The translations under genes were made by a program, and so were the position numbers. The notes under the pieces were generated by a model, which worked only from the letters and a program-made list of their open reading frames with translations, was not told the origin of the DNA and made no database searches. DNA of 64,000 bases from an uncultured Clostridium sp. (GTDB lineage: Bacteria; Bacillota; Clostridia; Lachnospirales; Lachnospiraceae), in NCBI GenBank assembly GCA_934438135.1, contig CAKSBP010000013.1:1-64000 (forward strand), in the 5' to 3' direction. This document shows positions 33,586 to 43,342 of this stretch, one piece after another. The first letter of the stretch is position 1. Every line of letters begins with the position of its first letter.

Positions 33586-36500
33586 GATAAAAGACATTAA
33601 AAAAGTATTAGTAATCGGATCTGGTCCTATTGTAATCGGACAGGCTGCGGAATTTGACTATGCAGGAACACAGGCATGCCGTTCCTTAAAAGAAGAGGGA
33701 ATTGAAGTTGTATTAATCAACTCAAATCCTGCCACTATCATGACAGATAAGGACATTGCGGATGAAGTATATATCGAACCTCTTACTGTAGAATTTGTAC
33801 AGCAGGTAATTAAGAAAGAAAAACCGGACAGCATTCTTCCAACACTTGGCGGTCAGGCGGCATTAAATCTTGCCATGGAATTAGAGGAATCCGGTTATTT
33901 AAGAGAACATAATGTACGTTTAATTGGTACCACATCCATGACAATCAAAAAAGCAGAGGATCGTCTGGAATTTAAAAATACTATGGAGAAAATCAATGAA
34001 CCAATCGCACCTAGCGTTGTTGTTACAACAGTAGAAGAAGCAGCTGCATTTGCAGATAAGATTGGTTATCCAGTAGTTATCCGTCCAGCTTATACGTTAG
34101 GTGGAAGCGGTGGTGGTATTGCACATACCGAAGAAGAGTTAAACGAAATCTGTGCAAACGGTCTTCGTTTAAGCCGTGTTGGCCAGTGCTTAATTGAACG
34201 CTGCATTGCAGGATGGAAAGAAATCGAGTACGAAGTAATGCGGGACGGGAATGGAAACTGCATTACCGTTTGTAACATGGAAAATCTTGACCCAGTTGGC
34301 GTCCACACAGGTGACAGCATCGTAGTTGCACCTTCTCAGACTCTTGCGGATAAAGAGTACCAGATGCTTCGTAGTTCTGCTCTTAACATTATTACAGAGT
34401 TAAAAATTACTGGTGGATGTAACGTACAGTTTGCACTTCATCCAGATACATTTGAATACTGTGTTATCGAAGTTAATCCTCGTGTAAGCCGTTCTTCTGC
34501 ATTAGCATCCAAAGCAACTGGTTATCCAATTGCAAAGGTTGCTGCAAAGATTGCGTTAGGTTACACATTGGACGAAATTCCAAATGCCATTACAGGAAAA
34601 ACATATGCAAGTTTCGAGCCAGCTCTTGACTACTGTGTTGTTAAGATTCCTAGACTTCCATTTGATAAATTCATTCAGGCTTCCAGAAAGCTGACTACTC
34701 AGATGAAGGCAACTGGTGAGGTTATGAGTATCTGTACTAATTTTGAAGGTGCCTTAATGAAAGCACTTCGTTCTCTGGAACAGCATATTGACAGCTTAGA
34801 TACCGGTGAATTTACAAATTACACAGAAGAGCAGATTTTAGAGCATTTACAGACTGTGGATGATAAACGAATTTTCTTAATTGCAGAAGGAATCCGCCGT
34901 GGAATTTCCTTAGATAAATTACATGAAATCACAAAAATTGATATCTGGTTTATGGATAAGATTGCAATTCTGGTAGAAATGGAACAGGCTTTGAAATCTC
35001 AGGAATTAACACCAGAATTATTAGAAGAAGCAAAACGTCTAGAATTTACCGATAAAGTAATCGCTGGTTATGTAGGAAAAACAGAAGAAGAAATCAAAGA
35101 ACTTCGATATTCCAAAAATATTATCAAATCATTTAAAATGGTTGATACCTGTGCAGCTGAGTTCGCAGCGTCTACACCATATTATTATGGATGCTTTGGA
35201 AGCTTTAATGAAGTAGAAGAAACTTCAGGAAGAAAAAAAATCCTTGTTCTTGGTTCTGGTCCAATCCGTATCGGACAGGGTATCGAATTTGATTTCTGTT
35301 CTGTACACAGTGTATGGTCTTTAGCAAGAAGCGGATATGAAACAATTATTGTAAATAATAACCCAGAGACAGTAAGTACTGACTTTGATATTGCTGATAA
35401 GCTGTATTTCGAACCGTTGACACCAGAAGATGTAGAAAATATTGTCCGCCTGGAAAAACCTGATGGTGCAGTTGTTCAGTTCGGTGGACAGACCGCCATT
35501 AAGTTAACGGAATCCCTGTTAAAGATGGGTGTTAAAATTCTTGGAACAAGTGCAGAAAATGTAGATGCAGCAGAAGATAGAGAACGTTTTGATGAGATTC
35601 TGGAAGAATGCTGTATCCCAAGACCATCCGGTAAGACCGTATTTACGGCAGAAGAAGCATTGGAAGCTGCTAATGAGTTAGGGTATCCGGTATTAGTAAG
35701 ACCTTCTTATGTACTTGGTGGACAGGGTATGCAGATTGCAATTAATGATGAAGATGTTACTTCTTATATGAATATCATCAACCGTTATACACAGGAACAT
35801 CCAATCTTAGTTGATAAATACTTAATGGGAAAAGAAGTGGAAGTTGATGCCGTATGCGACGGCGAAGACATTTTAATCCCAGGTATTATGGAACATGTGG
35901 AAAGAGCGGGTATTCATTCTGGAGACAGTATTTCTGTTTACCCAACACAGAATCTTTCCGATAAGGCTATCCGTGTCATTGAAGATTATACAAGGAAGCT
36001 TGCAAAATCCCTGCATGTTATCGGATTGATTAACATTCAGTTTATCGTATATCAGGAAGAAGTTTATGTTATCGAGGTTAACCCACGTTCTTCACGTACC
36101 GTACCTTATATCAGCAAGGTTACCGGCATTCCAATCGTAGACCTTGCATCCAAAGTTATCCTTGGAGCAAAGATTAAAGATTTAGGATTTGAACCAGGTT
36201 TACAGGCACGTTCCAAATACGTTGCAATCAAAATGCCTGTATTCTCCTTCGAAAAAATCCGTGGTGCTGATATTAGCCTTGGACCTGAAATGAAATCAAC
36301 AGGAGAGTGTCTTGGTATTGCAGAAAACTTTAATGCTGCACTTTACAAAGCATTCGTAGGTGCTGGAATCAACCTTCCAAAATATAAGAAGATGATTCTG
36401 ACTGTAAAAGATTCCGATAAGATGGATGCTGTCGAAGTCGGAAGAAGATTTAAGAAATTAGGCTATGAAATCTTTGCAACAAAGAATACAGCCCGCGTCT

Positions 36501-36787
36501 TAAATGAAAACGGTGTTCTTGCTATTCCAATCAATAAGATTGAGCAGGAAGCTCCAACTTTAATGGACTTATTATTAGAGCATCAGATTGACCTGGTTAT
36601 CGATACACCAAGCAATGGTCTTGAGAAATCCAAAGATGGTTTCTTAATCCGTCGTATGTCTATCGAAACAGGTGTAACCTGTCTGACATCCTTAGATACC
36701 GCCAATGCATTGTTAACAAGTCTGGAATCTGACAAAGAAGATGCAATGGAAGTTATCGATATTGCGAAGATTCATAGGGTGAAATAG
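33578..36787 (+). CDS. carB: Carbamoyl-phosphate synthase large subunit
   Basis: A 1069-residue subunit of full length. Two homologous ATP-grasp halves are seen: the first begins VLVIGSGPIVIGQAAEFDYAG, the second near residue 550 with VLGSGPIRIGQGIEFDF. Each has an ATP-binding RPAYTLGGSGGG or RPSYVLGGQGM loop. The C-terminal part from about 930 is the allosteric MGS-like domain (LGYEIFATKNTARVL). Codon use is noticeably more biased than in the flanking genes, with many preferred codons, suggesting high expression. Confidence 0.97.
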   Translation: MPRIKDIKKVLVIGSGPIVIGQAAEFDYAGTQACRSLKEEGIEVVLINSNPATIMTDKDIADEVYIEPLTVEFVQQVIKKEKPDSILPTLGGQAALNLAMELEESGYLREHNVRLIGTTSMTIKKAEDRLEFKNTMEKINEPIAPSVVVTTVEEAAAFADKIGYPVVIRPAYTLGGSGGGIAHTEEELNEICANGLRLSRVGQCLIERCIAGWKEIEYEVMRDGNGNCITVCNMENLDPVGVHTGDSIVVAPSQTLADKEYQMLRSSALNIITELKITGGCNVQFALHPDTFEYCVIEVNPRVSRSSALASKATGYPIAKVAAKIALGYTLDEIPNAITGKTYASFEPALDYCVVKIPRLPFDKFIQASRKLTTQMKATGEVMSICTNFEGALMKALRSLEQHIDSLDTGEFTNYTEEQILEHLQTVDDKRIFLIAEGIRRGISLDKLHEITKIDIWFMDKIAILVEMEQALKSQELTPELLEEAKRLEFTDKVIAGYVGKTEEEIKELRYSKNIIKSFKMVDTCAAEFAASTPYYYGCFGSFNEVEETSGRKKILVLGSGPIRIGQGIEFDFCSVHSVWSLARSGYETIIVNNNPETVSTDFDIADKLYFEPLTPEDVENIVRLEKPDGAVVQFGGQTAIKLTESLLKMGVKILGTSAENVDAAEDRERFDEILEECCIPRPSGKTVFTAEEALEAANELGYPVLVRPSYVLGGQGMQIAINDEDVTSYMNIINRYTQEHPILVDKYLMGKEVEVDAVCDGEDILIPGIMEHVERAGIHSGDSISVYPTQNLSDKAIRVIEDYTRKLAKSLHVIGLINIQFIVYQEEVYVIEVNPRSSRTVPYISKVTGIPIVDLASKVILGAKIKDLGFEPGLQARSKYVAIKMPVFSFEKIRGADISLGPEMKSTGECLGIAENFNAALYKAFVGAGINLPKYKKMILTVKDSDKMDAVEVGRRFKKLGYEIFATKNTARVLNENGVLAIPINKIEQEAPTLMDLLLEHQIDLVIDTPSNGLEKSKDGFLIRRMSIETGVTCLTSLDTANALLTSLESDKEDAMEVIDIAKIHRVK

Positions 36788-36802
36788 AGAGTGGTTATAG
36801 AG

Positions 36803-36845
36803 AAAAGCACAGAGGCATGGAAAAGATGTTTCTGTGCTTTTTTAA
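36803..36845 (+). terminator. Intrinsic terminator after carB
   Basis: AAAAGCACAGA pairs exactly with TCTGTGCTTTT, followed by more T. Confidence 0.88.
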
Positions 36846-36892
36846 TTATGAGATAAAAAATAATATAATCGGGAGAAATTTTCTACATAATC

Positions 36893-36920
36893 TTGAGACC
36901 TACTGCAAATGGTATATAAT
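36893..36920 (+). promoter_or_regulatory. Promoter of the YfcC-type transporter gene
   Basis: TTGAGA (36893-36898) and a perfect TATAAT (36915-36920), 16 bases apart, 42 bases before the ATG. Confidence 0.65.
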
Positions 36921-36962
36921 ATAAAATTTTGTATATTTTATTAACAGTTAGGAGTAGGACAG

Positions 36963-38459
36963 ATGAAAAAGAAATTTACTTTTCCAACAGCTTATACGGT
37001 ATTGTTTATTGTACTGATACTGGCAGCAGTTCTGACATTTTTAATAGATGCCGGTGCGTATGCCAAATTATCATACAATGCGGACAGCGGCACTTTTTTG
37101 GAGACATTTCCAGATGGGACAACGAAAGAACTGGAGGGAACACAGGACACATTAGATAAGTTAGGGGTAGCCAATGATATTTCGAAATTCCAGGATGGAA
37201 GCATTAATAAAGCAGTAGCCATTCCAGGAACATTTGAAAAGGTAGAAGCAAATCCACAGGGAATTAAGGAAATCCTGCTGGCACCCATTAATGGTGTTTA
37301 CGACAGTATCGGAATCATTTTATTTATATTTATTATCGGTGGTGTCATTGGTGTTGTAAATGAAAGTGGGTCAATCAATGCAGGAATTGCAGCATTGTCC
37401 AAGGCAACCAAAGGACATGAATATATGCTGATTGTATTTGTAACCTTGTTAATTGGAGCTGGTGGAACTTCCTTTGGATTGGCAGAAGAAACCATTGCCT
37501 TTTATCCCATTTTAATACCGGTTTATCTGGCGGCAGGCTATGATGCACTTGTGTGTGTGGCAGCGATTTATATGGGATCTTCGGTAGGAACTATGTTTTC
37601 TACGACCAATCCGTTCTCTACAGTAATTGGTTCCAATGCGGCAGGAATCAATTTTACAGAAGGAATTTCTTTCCGTTTGATTGGACTTGTGGCAGGACTG
37701 TTTTTAACTTTGGCATATATTATTCATTATGCAAATAAGGTACAGAAACACCCAGAGAAATCTTTTATTTATGAAATGAAAGAGGAGATTTCGAAAAATT
37801 TCAGCAGTGAAATGAAAGAAGAAACTTTTACTATAAGAAGAATCATTATCTTACTGATATTCTTACTGAGCTTTGTAATTATGATTTTTGGCGTATCCAG
37901 GCTTGGATGGTGGTTTGAAGAAATGACTGCACTCTTCCTGGTATCTGGTATTCTTATTGGAATTGTAGCAGGATGCGGTGAGAAAGCATTTGTTAGTTCG
38001 TTTATAGGCGGTGCAGCAGATATGATGGGTGTTGGACTGGTTGTCGGAATCGCCCGAAGTATCAATATCATTCTGGAGAGCGGCGGAGTTTCTGATTCGA
38101 TTTTATATGGATTATCCAGTTTTGTATCTGGTATGAATCCAAATATTTTTGCTGTTGTTATGATGTTTGTATTTATGATTTTAGGATTCTTTATTGCATC
38201 CTCTTCAGGGCTTGCCACATTATCTATTCCGATTATGGCACCACTGGCAGATGCTGTTGGGGTTCCGAGAGATGTGATTATTACTGCATTTATTTTTGGA
38301 CAAGGTTTGATGACCTTTATCACACCGACTGGTTTGATTCTGGCCAGTCTGGAAATGGTACATGTCACCTATAATAAATGGTTGAGGTTTGTACTGCCTC
38401 TTCTTGGCATGATGACTGCACTTGCAGTTGTAATTTTATTATTGGAAGTAAATCTATAA
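36963..38459 (+). CDS. yfcC: YfcC-family membrane transporter
   Basis: A 498-residue polytopic protein of the YfcC/DcuC-like superfamily. About 12 hydrophobic segments are visible, from TVLFIVLILAAVLTFLID at residue 12 to the last at the C-terminus. An extracytoplasmic insert of about 60 residues follows the first segment. Conserved glycine-rich patches include LIGAGGTSFGLAEETIAFYPI and MGSSVGTMFSTTNPFSTVIGSNAAG. Family members are placed near arginine-deiminase or peptide-utilisation genes in other genomes and are thought to move amino acids or dicarboxylates. Here it is a single-gene unit with its own promoter and terminator, so the substrate is open. Confidence 0.85.
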   Translation: MKKKFTFPTAYTVLFIVLILAAVLTFLIDAGAYAKLSYNADSGTFLETFPDGTTKELEGTQDTLDKLGVANDISKFQDGSINKAVAIPGTFEKVEANPQGIKEILLAPINGVYDSIGIILFIFIIGGVIGVVNESGSINAGIAALSKATKGHEYMLIVFVTLLIGAGGTSFGLAEETIAFYPILIPVYLAAGYDALVCVAAIYMGSSVGTMFSTTNPFSTVIGSNAAGINFTEGISFRLIGLVAGLFLTLAYIIHYANKVQKHPEKSFIYEMKEEISKNFSSEMKEETFTIRRIIILLIFLLSFVIMIFGVSRLGWWFEEMTALFLVSGILIGIVAGCGEKAFVSSFIGGAADMMGVGLVVGIARSINIILESGGVSDSILYGLSSFVSGMNPNIFAVVMMFVFMILGFFIASSSGLATLSIPIMAPLADAVGVPRDVIITAFIFGQGLMTFITPTGLILASLEMVHVTYNKWLRFVLPLLGMMTALAVVILLLEVNL

Positions 38460-38460
38460 A

Positions 38461-38508
38461 ATAAATGGTGGGCAGAAAAGAAAAGGTTTCTGTCCACCAT
38501 TTATTTTT
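38461..38508. terminator. Bidirectional terminator between convergent genes
   Basis: ATAAATGGTGGGCAGAAA pairs with TTTCTGTCCACCATTTAT; T-tracts lie on both sides, so it can serve yfcC on the plus strand and the secreted-protein gene on the minus strand. Confidence 0.85.
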
Positions 38509-39724
38509 AGTGCTTTATATAGGTATTAATACTTGCGGAAATGGTGCCACAGGATTTCGATGTGTATTTCCAAAAGACAAGATGATAGTTTCCTTTTGGA
38601 AGCGGTTTGACGGAATAATCAGAGGAATCATTTAAGCAGATGCAGGATTTCTGTGTTACACCGTTTTCCATAACAGCATAACAAAGCATAGTATTTTTTT
38701 CGTCATAAAGTGCAACCATTCCTTTTCCAGAAGTGAAGCTGCTATTCATGTTTAAGTATAGAGTCTGTTTCTTTGGATTTCTGAAATTATAATAGAATCC
38801 AGTTTCTTCACTATCTTTTGGAAATGCAGCAAATGTTTTTTTAGAACCATTTATTTTTAAATGATGTGCTGTGGCTTTATTATGGTTCTTAGGAATAGAA
38901 ACAGAAGAAGAGGAGTATTTACAGGCAGCCAGACCGGAAGCACCTGTGATGCGGAGATAATAAGTTCCTTTCTTTACCGCATAAACCTGATTTTCCTTTA
39001 CCGAAATTTCTTTTTTATATGTAATAGCCTGTTTGTTTTTATCGCATAAAACTAACGTACCTCCATTTTGGAGAAGGGTTGTAAAATACAGTTTGGAAGC
39101 AGTAGGTACCTGAATTTGATAGTAAAACTTTTTCGATTTGGAAGAAAGGAACGATATGGATGTAATCCCTTTCTTAAGTAATTGGTTTTCACTGCTGATA
39201 AGTGCAAGCTGGGCTCGGATAATCGAATCATCTATCTGAGAAAGATATTTTTTCGGAAATTTAAAATAGTAGGTGCCTGCTTTTGGAATAGAAGCAATTC
39301 CGTCTAAAAGTGGAATAGAGTTCTTACATTCTTTCTCTTTATAGAGGCTGTAATGGTTATCCAGGGAAACATCATTATAAGATGGCTCTAAATCAAAAAT
39401 AAGGCATCCAGCATGTTTAAATTCAACTGGAATGACAGCATTGTCCTGAACTTCTAATGGAATATAAAAATAAAATGCATTGTTTTTTGAGTTTTCAAGT
39501 TCAGTGAGTCTGGTGTAATAATAAGGTTCTGCTGAATCTACGCCGCTATAGGCAGAATCAAAAATCTGTATGCTGTCACTGGAAGTACTGTCAATTTCTA
39601 GAGCGTCAGCGGCAGGAAAAGAAAAGTTACTGTTTTTGGCTGTGCTGGCTTTCGCATAATCTGCCGGTGTCATAAGAATTGCGGCAGTAAGGAGACATGC
39701 CGTTAGTTTTTTGAAAAATTTCAT
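38507..39724 (-). CDS. Secreted protein of unknown function
   Basis: A 405-residue exported protein. A signal peptide (KFFKKLTACLLTAAILMTPADYAKA) is followed by beta-rich sequence with several repeats of a pattern like KAGTYYFKFPKK, KKGTYYLRITGAS and PKGNYHLVFWK. These are the closing strands of pre-peptidase C-terminal (PPC)-like or similar beta sandwiches, of which three or four copies seem present. No protease, anchor or enzyme motif is seen. AGGAGGGG precedes the ATG. It is transcribed alone. Probably a cell-surface or extracellular binding protein; that is inference. Confidence 0.65.
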   Translation of the reverse strand: MKFFKKLTACLLTAAILMTPADYAKASTAKNSNFSFPAADALEIDSTSSDSIQIFDSAYSGVDSAEPYYYTRLTELENSKNNAFYFYIPLEVQDNAVIPVEFKHAGCLIFDLEPSYNDVSLDNHYSLYKEKECKNSIPLLDGIASIPKAGTYYFKFPKKYLSQIDDSIIRAQLALISSENQLLKKGITSISFLSSKSKKFYYQIQVPTASKLYFTTLLQNGGTLVLCDKNKQAITYKKEISVKENQVYAVKKGTYYLRITGASGLAACKYSSSSVSIPKNHNKATAHHLKINGSKKTFAAFPKDSEETGFYYNFRNPKKQTLYLNMNSSFTSGKGMVALYDEKNTMLCYAVMENGVTQKSCICLNDSSDYSVKPLPKGNYHLVFWKYTSKSCGTISASINTYIKH

Positions 39725-39816
39725 AAAATCCCCTCCTATTATAGATGACTGCCTGCAAATGAAAGAAGCAGCCTTTTTCTAATTTTATCACAGTTTATAA
39801 ATGGACACAATGAAAA

Positions 39817-39853
39817 AAAGCCTTATTTTATAGGCACTGTAAAATAAGGCTTT
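39817..39853 (-). terminator. Intrinsic terminator of the small secreted-protein gene
   Basis: A perfect 14-bp stem, AAAGCCTTATTTTA against its complement, followed on the minus strand by a T-run (39813-39819). It lies ten bases after the stop of the minus-strand gene. Confidence 0.88.
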
Positions 39854-39863
39854 CCTATTCTTC

Positions 39864-40307
39864 TTAATGATCAGAAATCCAGTTTTCCTTCAGATTTCCA
39901 AATTTATCGCAGCTGTATGTAATGGATTCATAATGCCTTTCAGTATCTGAATACTGATAACCAACCCGGTATGTAATAGAGGAAATATCGCCACCGTCCG
40001 GATCTTTTTGCGTAACTGCTTCAAATACTTTATCGTAGTCATATATGACAAGAGCAGAAGGAGAATTAACGATGGAAACGCTTTCTCCGTTAAAAGAAAA
40101 CGTTGGCTTCATAGAATATTCCAAAACAGCTTCTCCATTGGAATCGTAGCAGGTGTGGCTGAATTCTTTGCGAACCTGGCTTTTTGTAGTTTCTGCCGGC
40201 GTCTGGGTAATCATATTATCTGCTTTGATCTGGGCTGGCTCACACATGCTGAATGCAAAAGCGACAGCAACCATACTGGTTGTAAGTTTTCTAAGTCCTT
40301 TTTTCAT
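39864..40307 (-). CDS. Small secreted protein of unknown function
   Basis: A 147-residue protein. The frame is open upstream, but ATG 40307 has a perfect AGGAGG six bases away and begins a signal peptide (KKGLRKLTTSMVAVAFAFSM, cut near IKADN). The mature part has an alternating polar pattern (HTCYDSNGEAVLEYSMKP; YRVGYQYSDTERHYESITYSCDKFGN) that suggests short beta hairpins. No known domain is recognised. Separate unit with its own terminator. Confidence 0.7.
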   Translation of the reverse strand: MKKGLRKLTTSMVAVAFAFSMCEPAQIKADNMITQTPAETTKSQVRKEFSHTCYDSNGEAVLEYSMKPTFSFNGESVSIVNSPSALVIYDYDKVFEAVTQKDPDGGDISSITYRVGYQYSDTERHYESITYSCDKFGNLKENWISDH

Positions 40308-40395
40308 TCTTACCTCCTTTTCTTTATCAGACAAAGAGTCTGATAATTTCCGCCTGTTTATCTCTTGTAAACTGCTTAGTAATACCATACCACAA

Positions 40396-40413
40396 ATAGG
40401 ACGCTTTTCCTAT
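40396..40413. other. Inverted repeat upstream of the small secreted-protein gene
   Basis: ATAGGA-CGCTTT-TCCTAT, six-base arms around six bases. It lies between the DMT exporter's 3' end and the next minus-strand gene, where either an operator or a weak terminator could be expected. No T-tract follows. Confidence 0.35.
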
Positions 40414-40465
40414 ATCCAAACGGTACAGGACAGGATAAAAATTACTACATTTTATACATTTTATG

Positions 40466-41353
40466 CTATTTTACACGTTCTGGAAGCTGTACCAGAATAA
40501 TTGCTGTAAACATGAGTATACATCCCACTACTTCTCTGGAAGATGGAAACTGATGAAGAATCAGCATGCCGGACAGGAGGGAAAAGACAGATTCCAGGCT
40601 CATAATCAGGGAGGCAACCGTTGGTTCGGTATATTTTTGTCCTAATATCTGTAGCGTATATGCAACACCACAGGATAAAATTCCAGCATATAAAATAGAA
40701 ACACCAGCCAGCAGAATGCCATGGATGTTTGGTGATTCCAGCACAAACATCGGTATGCTTGATATCACAGCGGTGACCAGAAACTGAATACAGGAAAGCT
40801 TCACTCCATCTACGTAATCAATGAAATGATCCACTACTAGAATATGCAGCGAGAAAAATACGGCACAGAGGATGACGTAGGTATCGCCTTTGGAAAGAGA
40901 AAAACTTCCGTTCATACAGAGCAGATAAAGACCGCCTACTGCCATAACAATGCAGATGCATAACCGCTTCGTAAGTTTTGTTCCAAACAGACATCCAATA
41001 AGAGGAACCAGCAATATGTACATGGCAGTAATGAATCCAGCTTTTCCAACGGTTGTATACATAATTCCCTTTTGCTGAAGAGAAGAAGCAGTGCAGAGTA
41101 GGATTCCACATAGAATACCAGCTTTCCATAAGGTTTTAGGATTTTCCCTTGGAGCATTTGTTACCATCTTTTTATGGGAACCCAGAAGACGGATAACCGG
41201 AAGCAGTACAATACTTCCCAGTAGACAGCGTATTGTCTGAAAAGTAAAAGGACCGACATGGTTCATGCCTATACTTTGGGCAGCAAATGCACTTCCCCAA
41301 ATCATGGCAGTGATTAAAAGCATAACATTTCCACGAATCTTGTTTGTTTTCAT
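40466..41353 (-). CDS. EamA/DMT-family transporter
   Basis: A 295-residue membrane protein with ten hydrophobic segments in two EamA repeats. The first opens with VMLLITAMIWGSAFAAQSIGM, which carries the family's WGs-F motif; the second begins at about residue 155 (GDTYVILCAVFFSLHILVVDHFID) and ends with PSSREVVGCILMFTAIILVQLP. DMT proteins export amino acids, metabolites or nucleotide sugars; the substrate cannot be read from sequence. AGGAGGA precedes the ATG. Confidence 0.88.
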   Translation of the reverse strand: MKTNKIRGNVMLLITAMIWGSAFAAQSIGMNHVGPFTFQTIRCLLGSIVLLPVIRLLGSHKKMVTNAPRENPKTLWKAGILCGILLCTASSLQQKGIMYTTVGKAGFITAMYILLVPLIGCLFGTKLTKRLCICIVMAVGGLYLLCMNGSFSLSKGDTYVILCAVFFSLHILVVDHFIDYVDGVKLSCIQFLVTAVISSIPMFVLESPNIHGILLAGVSILYAGILSCGVAYTLQILGQKYTEPTVASLIMSLESVFSLLSGMLILHQFPSSREVVGCILMFTAIILVQLPERVK

Positions 41354-41555
41354 AAATTCCTCCTAAAACATGACTTATCCAGAAGTATACGGCGTTTTTC
41401 ATTGAAAATCCAGTAGATAGACTGGAAAATGTGTTTCTGAAAGAAATTTTCCAAAAAAGATTTGAAAATTAAGAGAGGTTTGGTGAAGTACTTGAACCGA
41501 TGTGTTACACTAGAAGGTAAAAAAGAAGAAAGTCTGTAAAAGGAGATGCAGGTAC

Positions 41556-43052
41556 GTGAACGAGGACAGGAAAAAAACAGAAGGATTCCAGCCAAAAACC
41601 GTGGGACAAATGCTGGAACAGATAGAGAAAGAAGAAAAGCAGAAAAAATCGGTATTCTGGAAAGCAGCATCTGCTGTAATTACAATTGCATTAACAGTGT
41701 TGGCGGTTTTTGCAGTAAAAGCAATGTTTGAAAAGCCGGAACAAAAGAACAGTGGACAGGTAACGATAGAAGAAAATAAGCAGAATCAGGAACAGAGTAC
41801 TCCGGAAAATACAATAATGACCACAGAGGGAACGAAAACTGCAAATTCCGATGCTAATGGAAAAACACAAGTCAGTGATAAGAAACTAACAGGAGTTAGA
41901 CAGTCAAACTTAATGGGAAGTGCTGGTGGAAATCTATTTGCAGCGGAAGGGGATTATTTGTTTTCTGTAAAAAAAGATGCAGAAGGCATCCAAAATGATA
42001 AGATTGTAATTACCAAAACAATGGACGGTGGTTTTGAAACCGTGGCGGAACTGGAAGAGAAACAGCCGGTGCAGGAATTTTATGTGAAGAAGAATCGCCT
42101 GGCGGTCATTACTTCAGATGAAGAAAGTTCCACATCGGTACATTTTTATAATATAAAAAATAAAAGAGATATTCATTCGGTGACGGAGGTTTCCTTGGAT
42201 GGAGCATGGGAATCGTCCTGTCTTCAGGATAACGAACTTTACACTTTCACAAAAGAAGGGTATGTAGGACGTTTTCTTGTGAATCAGAAACAGCAGAATC
42301 AAAGCCCGCTGAAACTGAGAGAAAAAGATGCCAGATATTTTATGTCTGGCAGTGAGGTCTACACTTTCAGCGATTCTAATGAAAAGATTTCTGTTCAAAA
42401 GTATATACTGGAACCGAATCGGTTAGTGAAAGTGGGAAAGATTGAACTTGGTGGTATGACAGAAAATATTATGGCGGTAACCAAAAGCAGTCAATATTTA
42501 AAGGTAGCATTAAGCAATCGGAATCGCACTAATGGTGAAATTACGTTTTATTATGTGGATGAGGATATGAAAGGCAGCAGGAAGATTGAAAATGAACGGA
42601 ACAATGAACTGGTTGCCACGGCAAGGTTTCTGAGTACCGGAGAATGGAGGGACAAGATCCTCTGCTTTGGGCGAGGGACGGATTCCAAAGGAAATCTGAC
42701 AGGGGGAATTGCATTAACGATGTTTGAGGCTGGAGATTCGGAAAATGGTTCTTCGGAAGGAAATACGTATCTGATAAAAGAAGCAGATAGTGCTGCGGTA
42801 TGTACCGCGGATCGGGTGGCTTTTCTGGATGATGAAAAACAGCAGATTGGTTTTGATGCTTATATACAGTCTGGGGAAAATGTGGAGCATAAATATTATC
42901 TGCTTCGATATACGGGAAAGAAATTTGATTTGGTGTCGGAAGTAAATCTGGGAAGTTCCAGGTTAGAGGGAGAGGTTTATGGAAGATGTGAAGATGGAAA
43001 ATTGGAAATGGTGGATAAGAAGGGGGGAGTGGAGGTTTATGAAGTGAACTAA
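41556..43052 (+). CDS. Membrane-anchored beta-propeller-like protein
   Basis: A 498-residue single-pass protein. The first 33 residues are cytosolic and charged (TVGQMLEQIEKEEKQKKS), residues 34-55 form the membrane segment, and a Gln/Asn/Thr-rich linker to about 105 leads to an external domain. That domain has repeated four-strand blocks (YLFSVKKDAEG, FYVKKNRLAVITSD, YTFTKEGYVGRFLV, YLKVALSNRNRT) typical of beta propellers, perhaps the family with C-terminal propeller-like repeats in clostridia. GTG start with AAAAGGAG ten bases upstream. No enzyme motif; function unknown. Confidence 0.65.
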   Translation: MNEDRKKTEGFQPKTVGQMLEQIEKEEKQKKSVFWKAASAVITIALTVLAVFAVKAMFEKPEQKNSGQVTIEENKQNQEQSTPENTIMTTEGTKTANSDANGKTQVSDKKLTGVRQSNLMGSAGGNLFAAEGDYLFSVKKDAEGIQNDKIVITKTMDGGFETVAELEEKQPVQEFYVKKNRLAVITSDEESSTSVHFYNIKNKRDIHSVTEVSLDGAWESSCLQDNELYTFTKEGYVGRFLVNQKQQNQSPLKLREKDARYFMSGSEVYTFSDSNEKISVQKYILEPNRLVKVGKIELGGMTENIMAVTKSSQYLKVALSNRNRTNGEITFYYVDEDMKGSRKIENERNNELVATARFLSTGEWRDKILCFGRGTDSKGNLTGGIALTMFEAGDSENGSSEGNTYLIKEADSAAVCTADRVAFLDDEKQQIGFDAYIQSGENVEHKYYLLRYTGKKFDLVSEVNLGSSRLEGEVYGRCEDGKLEMVDKKGGVEVYEVN

Positions 43053-43226
43053 ATTGGAATCTACTTTTGGAGAAAAGTATTTCGTTTAGAATTTATTCTT
43101 GATTTGAACTTTGATGTTAGAATATAAATAGTACAAGCCAAAATGGGGCATTGATATCGGAGAAGTTGAGTGAGAACGTAAAGTTTGTGATATGAATGCA
43201 ATTGTAAACGAATAAGACTTTCCAAC

Positions 43227-43254
43227 TTGCCTAAATGTATGATAGTATTATAAA
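43227..43254 (+). promoter_or_regulatory. Candidate promoter of the 5'-nucleotidase gene
   Basis: TTGCCT (43227-43232) and TATAAA (43249-43254), 16 bases apart, in the 290-base gap before the gene. The gap also holds a short hairpin (TACTTTT-GGAG-AAAAGTA, 43063-43080) after the previous gene; I see nothing else in it. Confidence 0.45.
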
Positions 43255-43342
43255 GTACAGAAATCAAATACAGGGTAAAATAAGTCATTATATATTGAAA
43301 ACAATATTTACTTATTACCCTACGAAAATGAAGGAGGAACTT

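Noticed and set aside
37769..38368. 199-codon open frame on the minus strand inside yfcC
   Set aside because: It is the antisense shadow of a membrane-protein gene, with Ile/Pro/Ser-rich translation and no ribosome binding site. The same applies to the 173-codon frame opposite folP (49323-49844).
43235..43342. 36-codon N-terminal extension of the 5'-nucleotidase
   Set aside because: The extension spans the predicted promoter and lacks a ribosome binding site; AGGAGG and a signal peptide mark the start at 43343.
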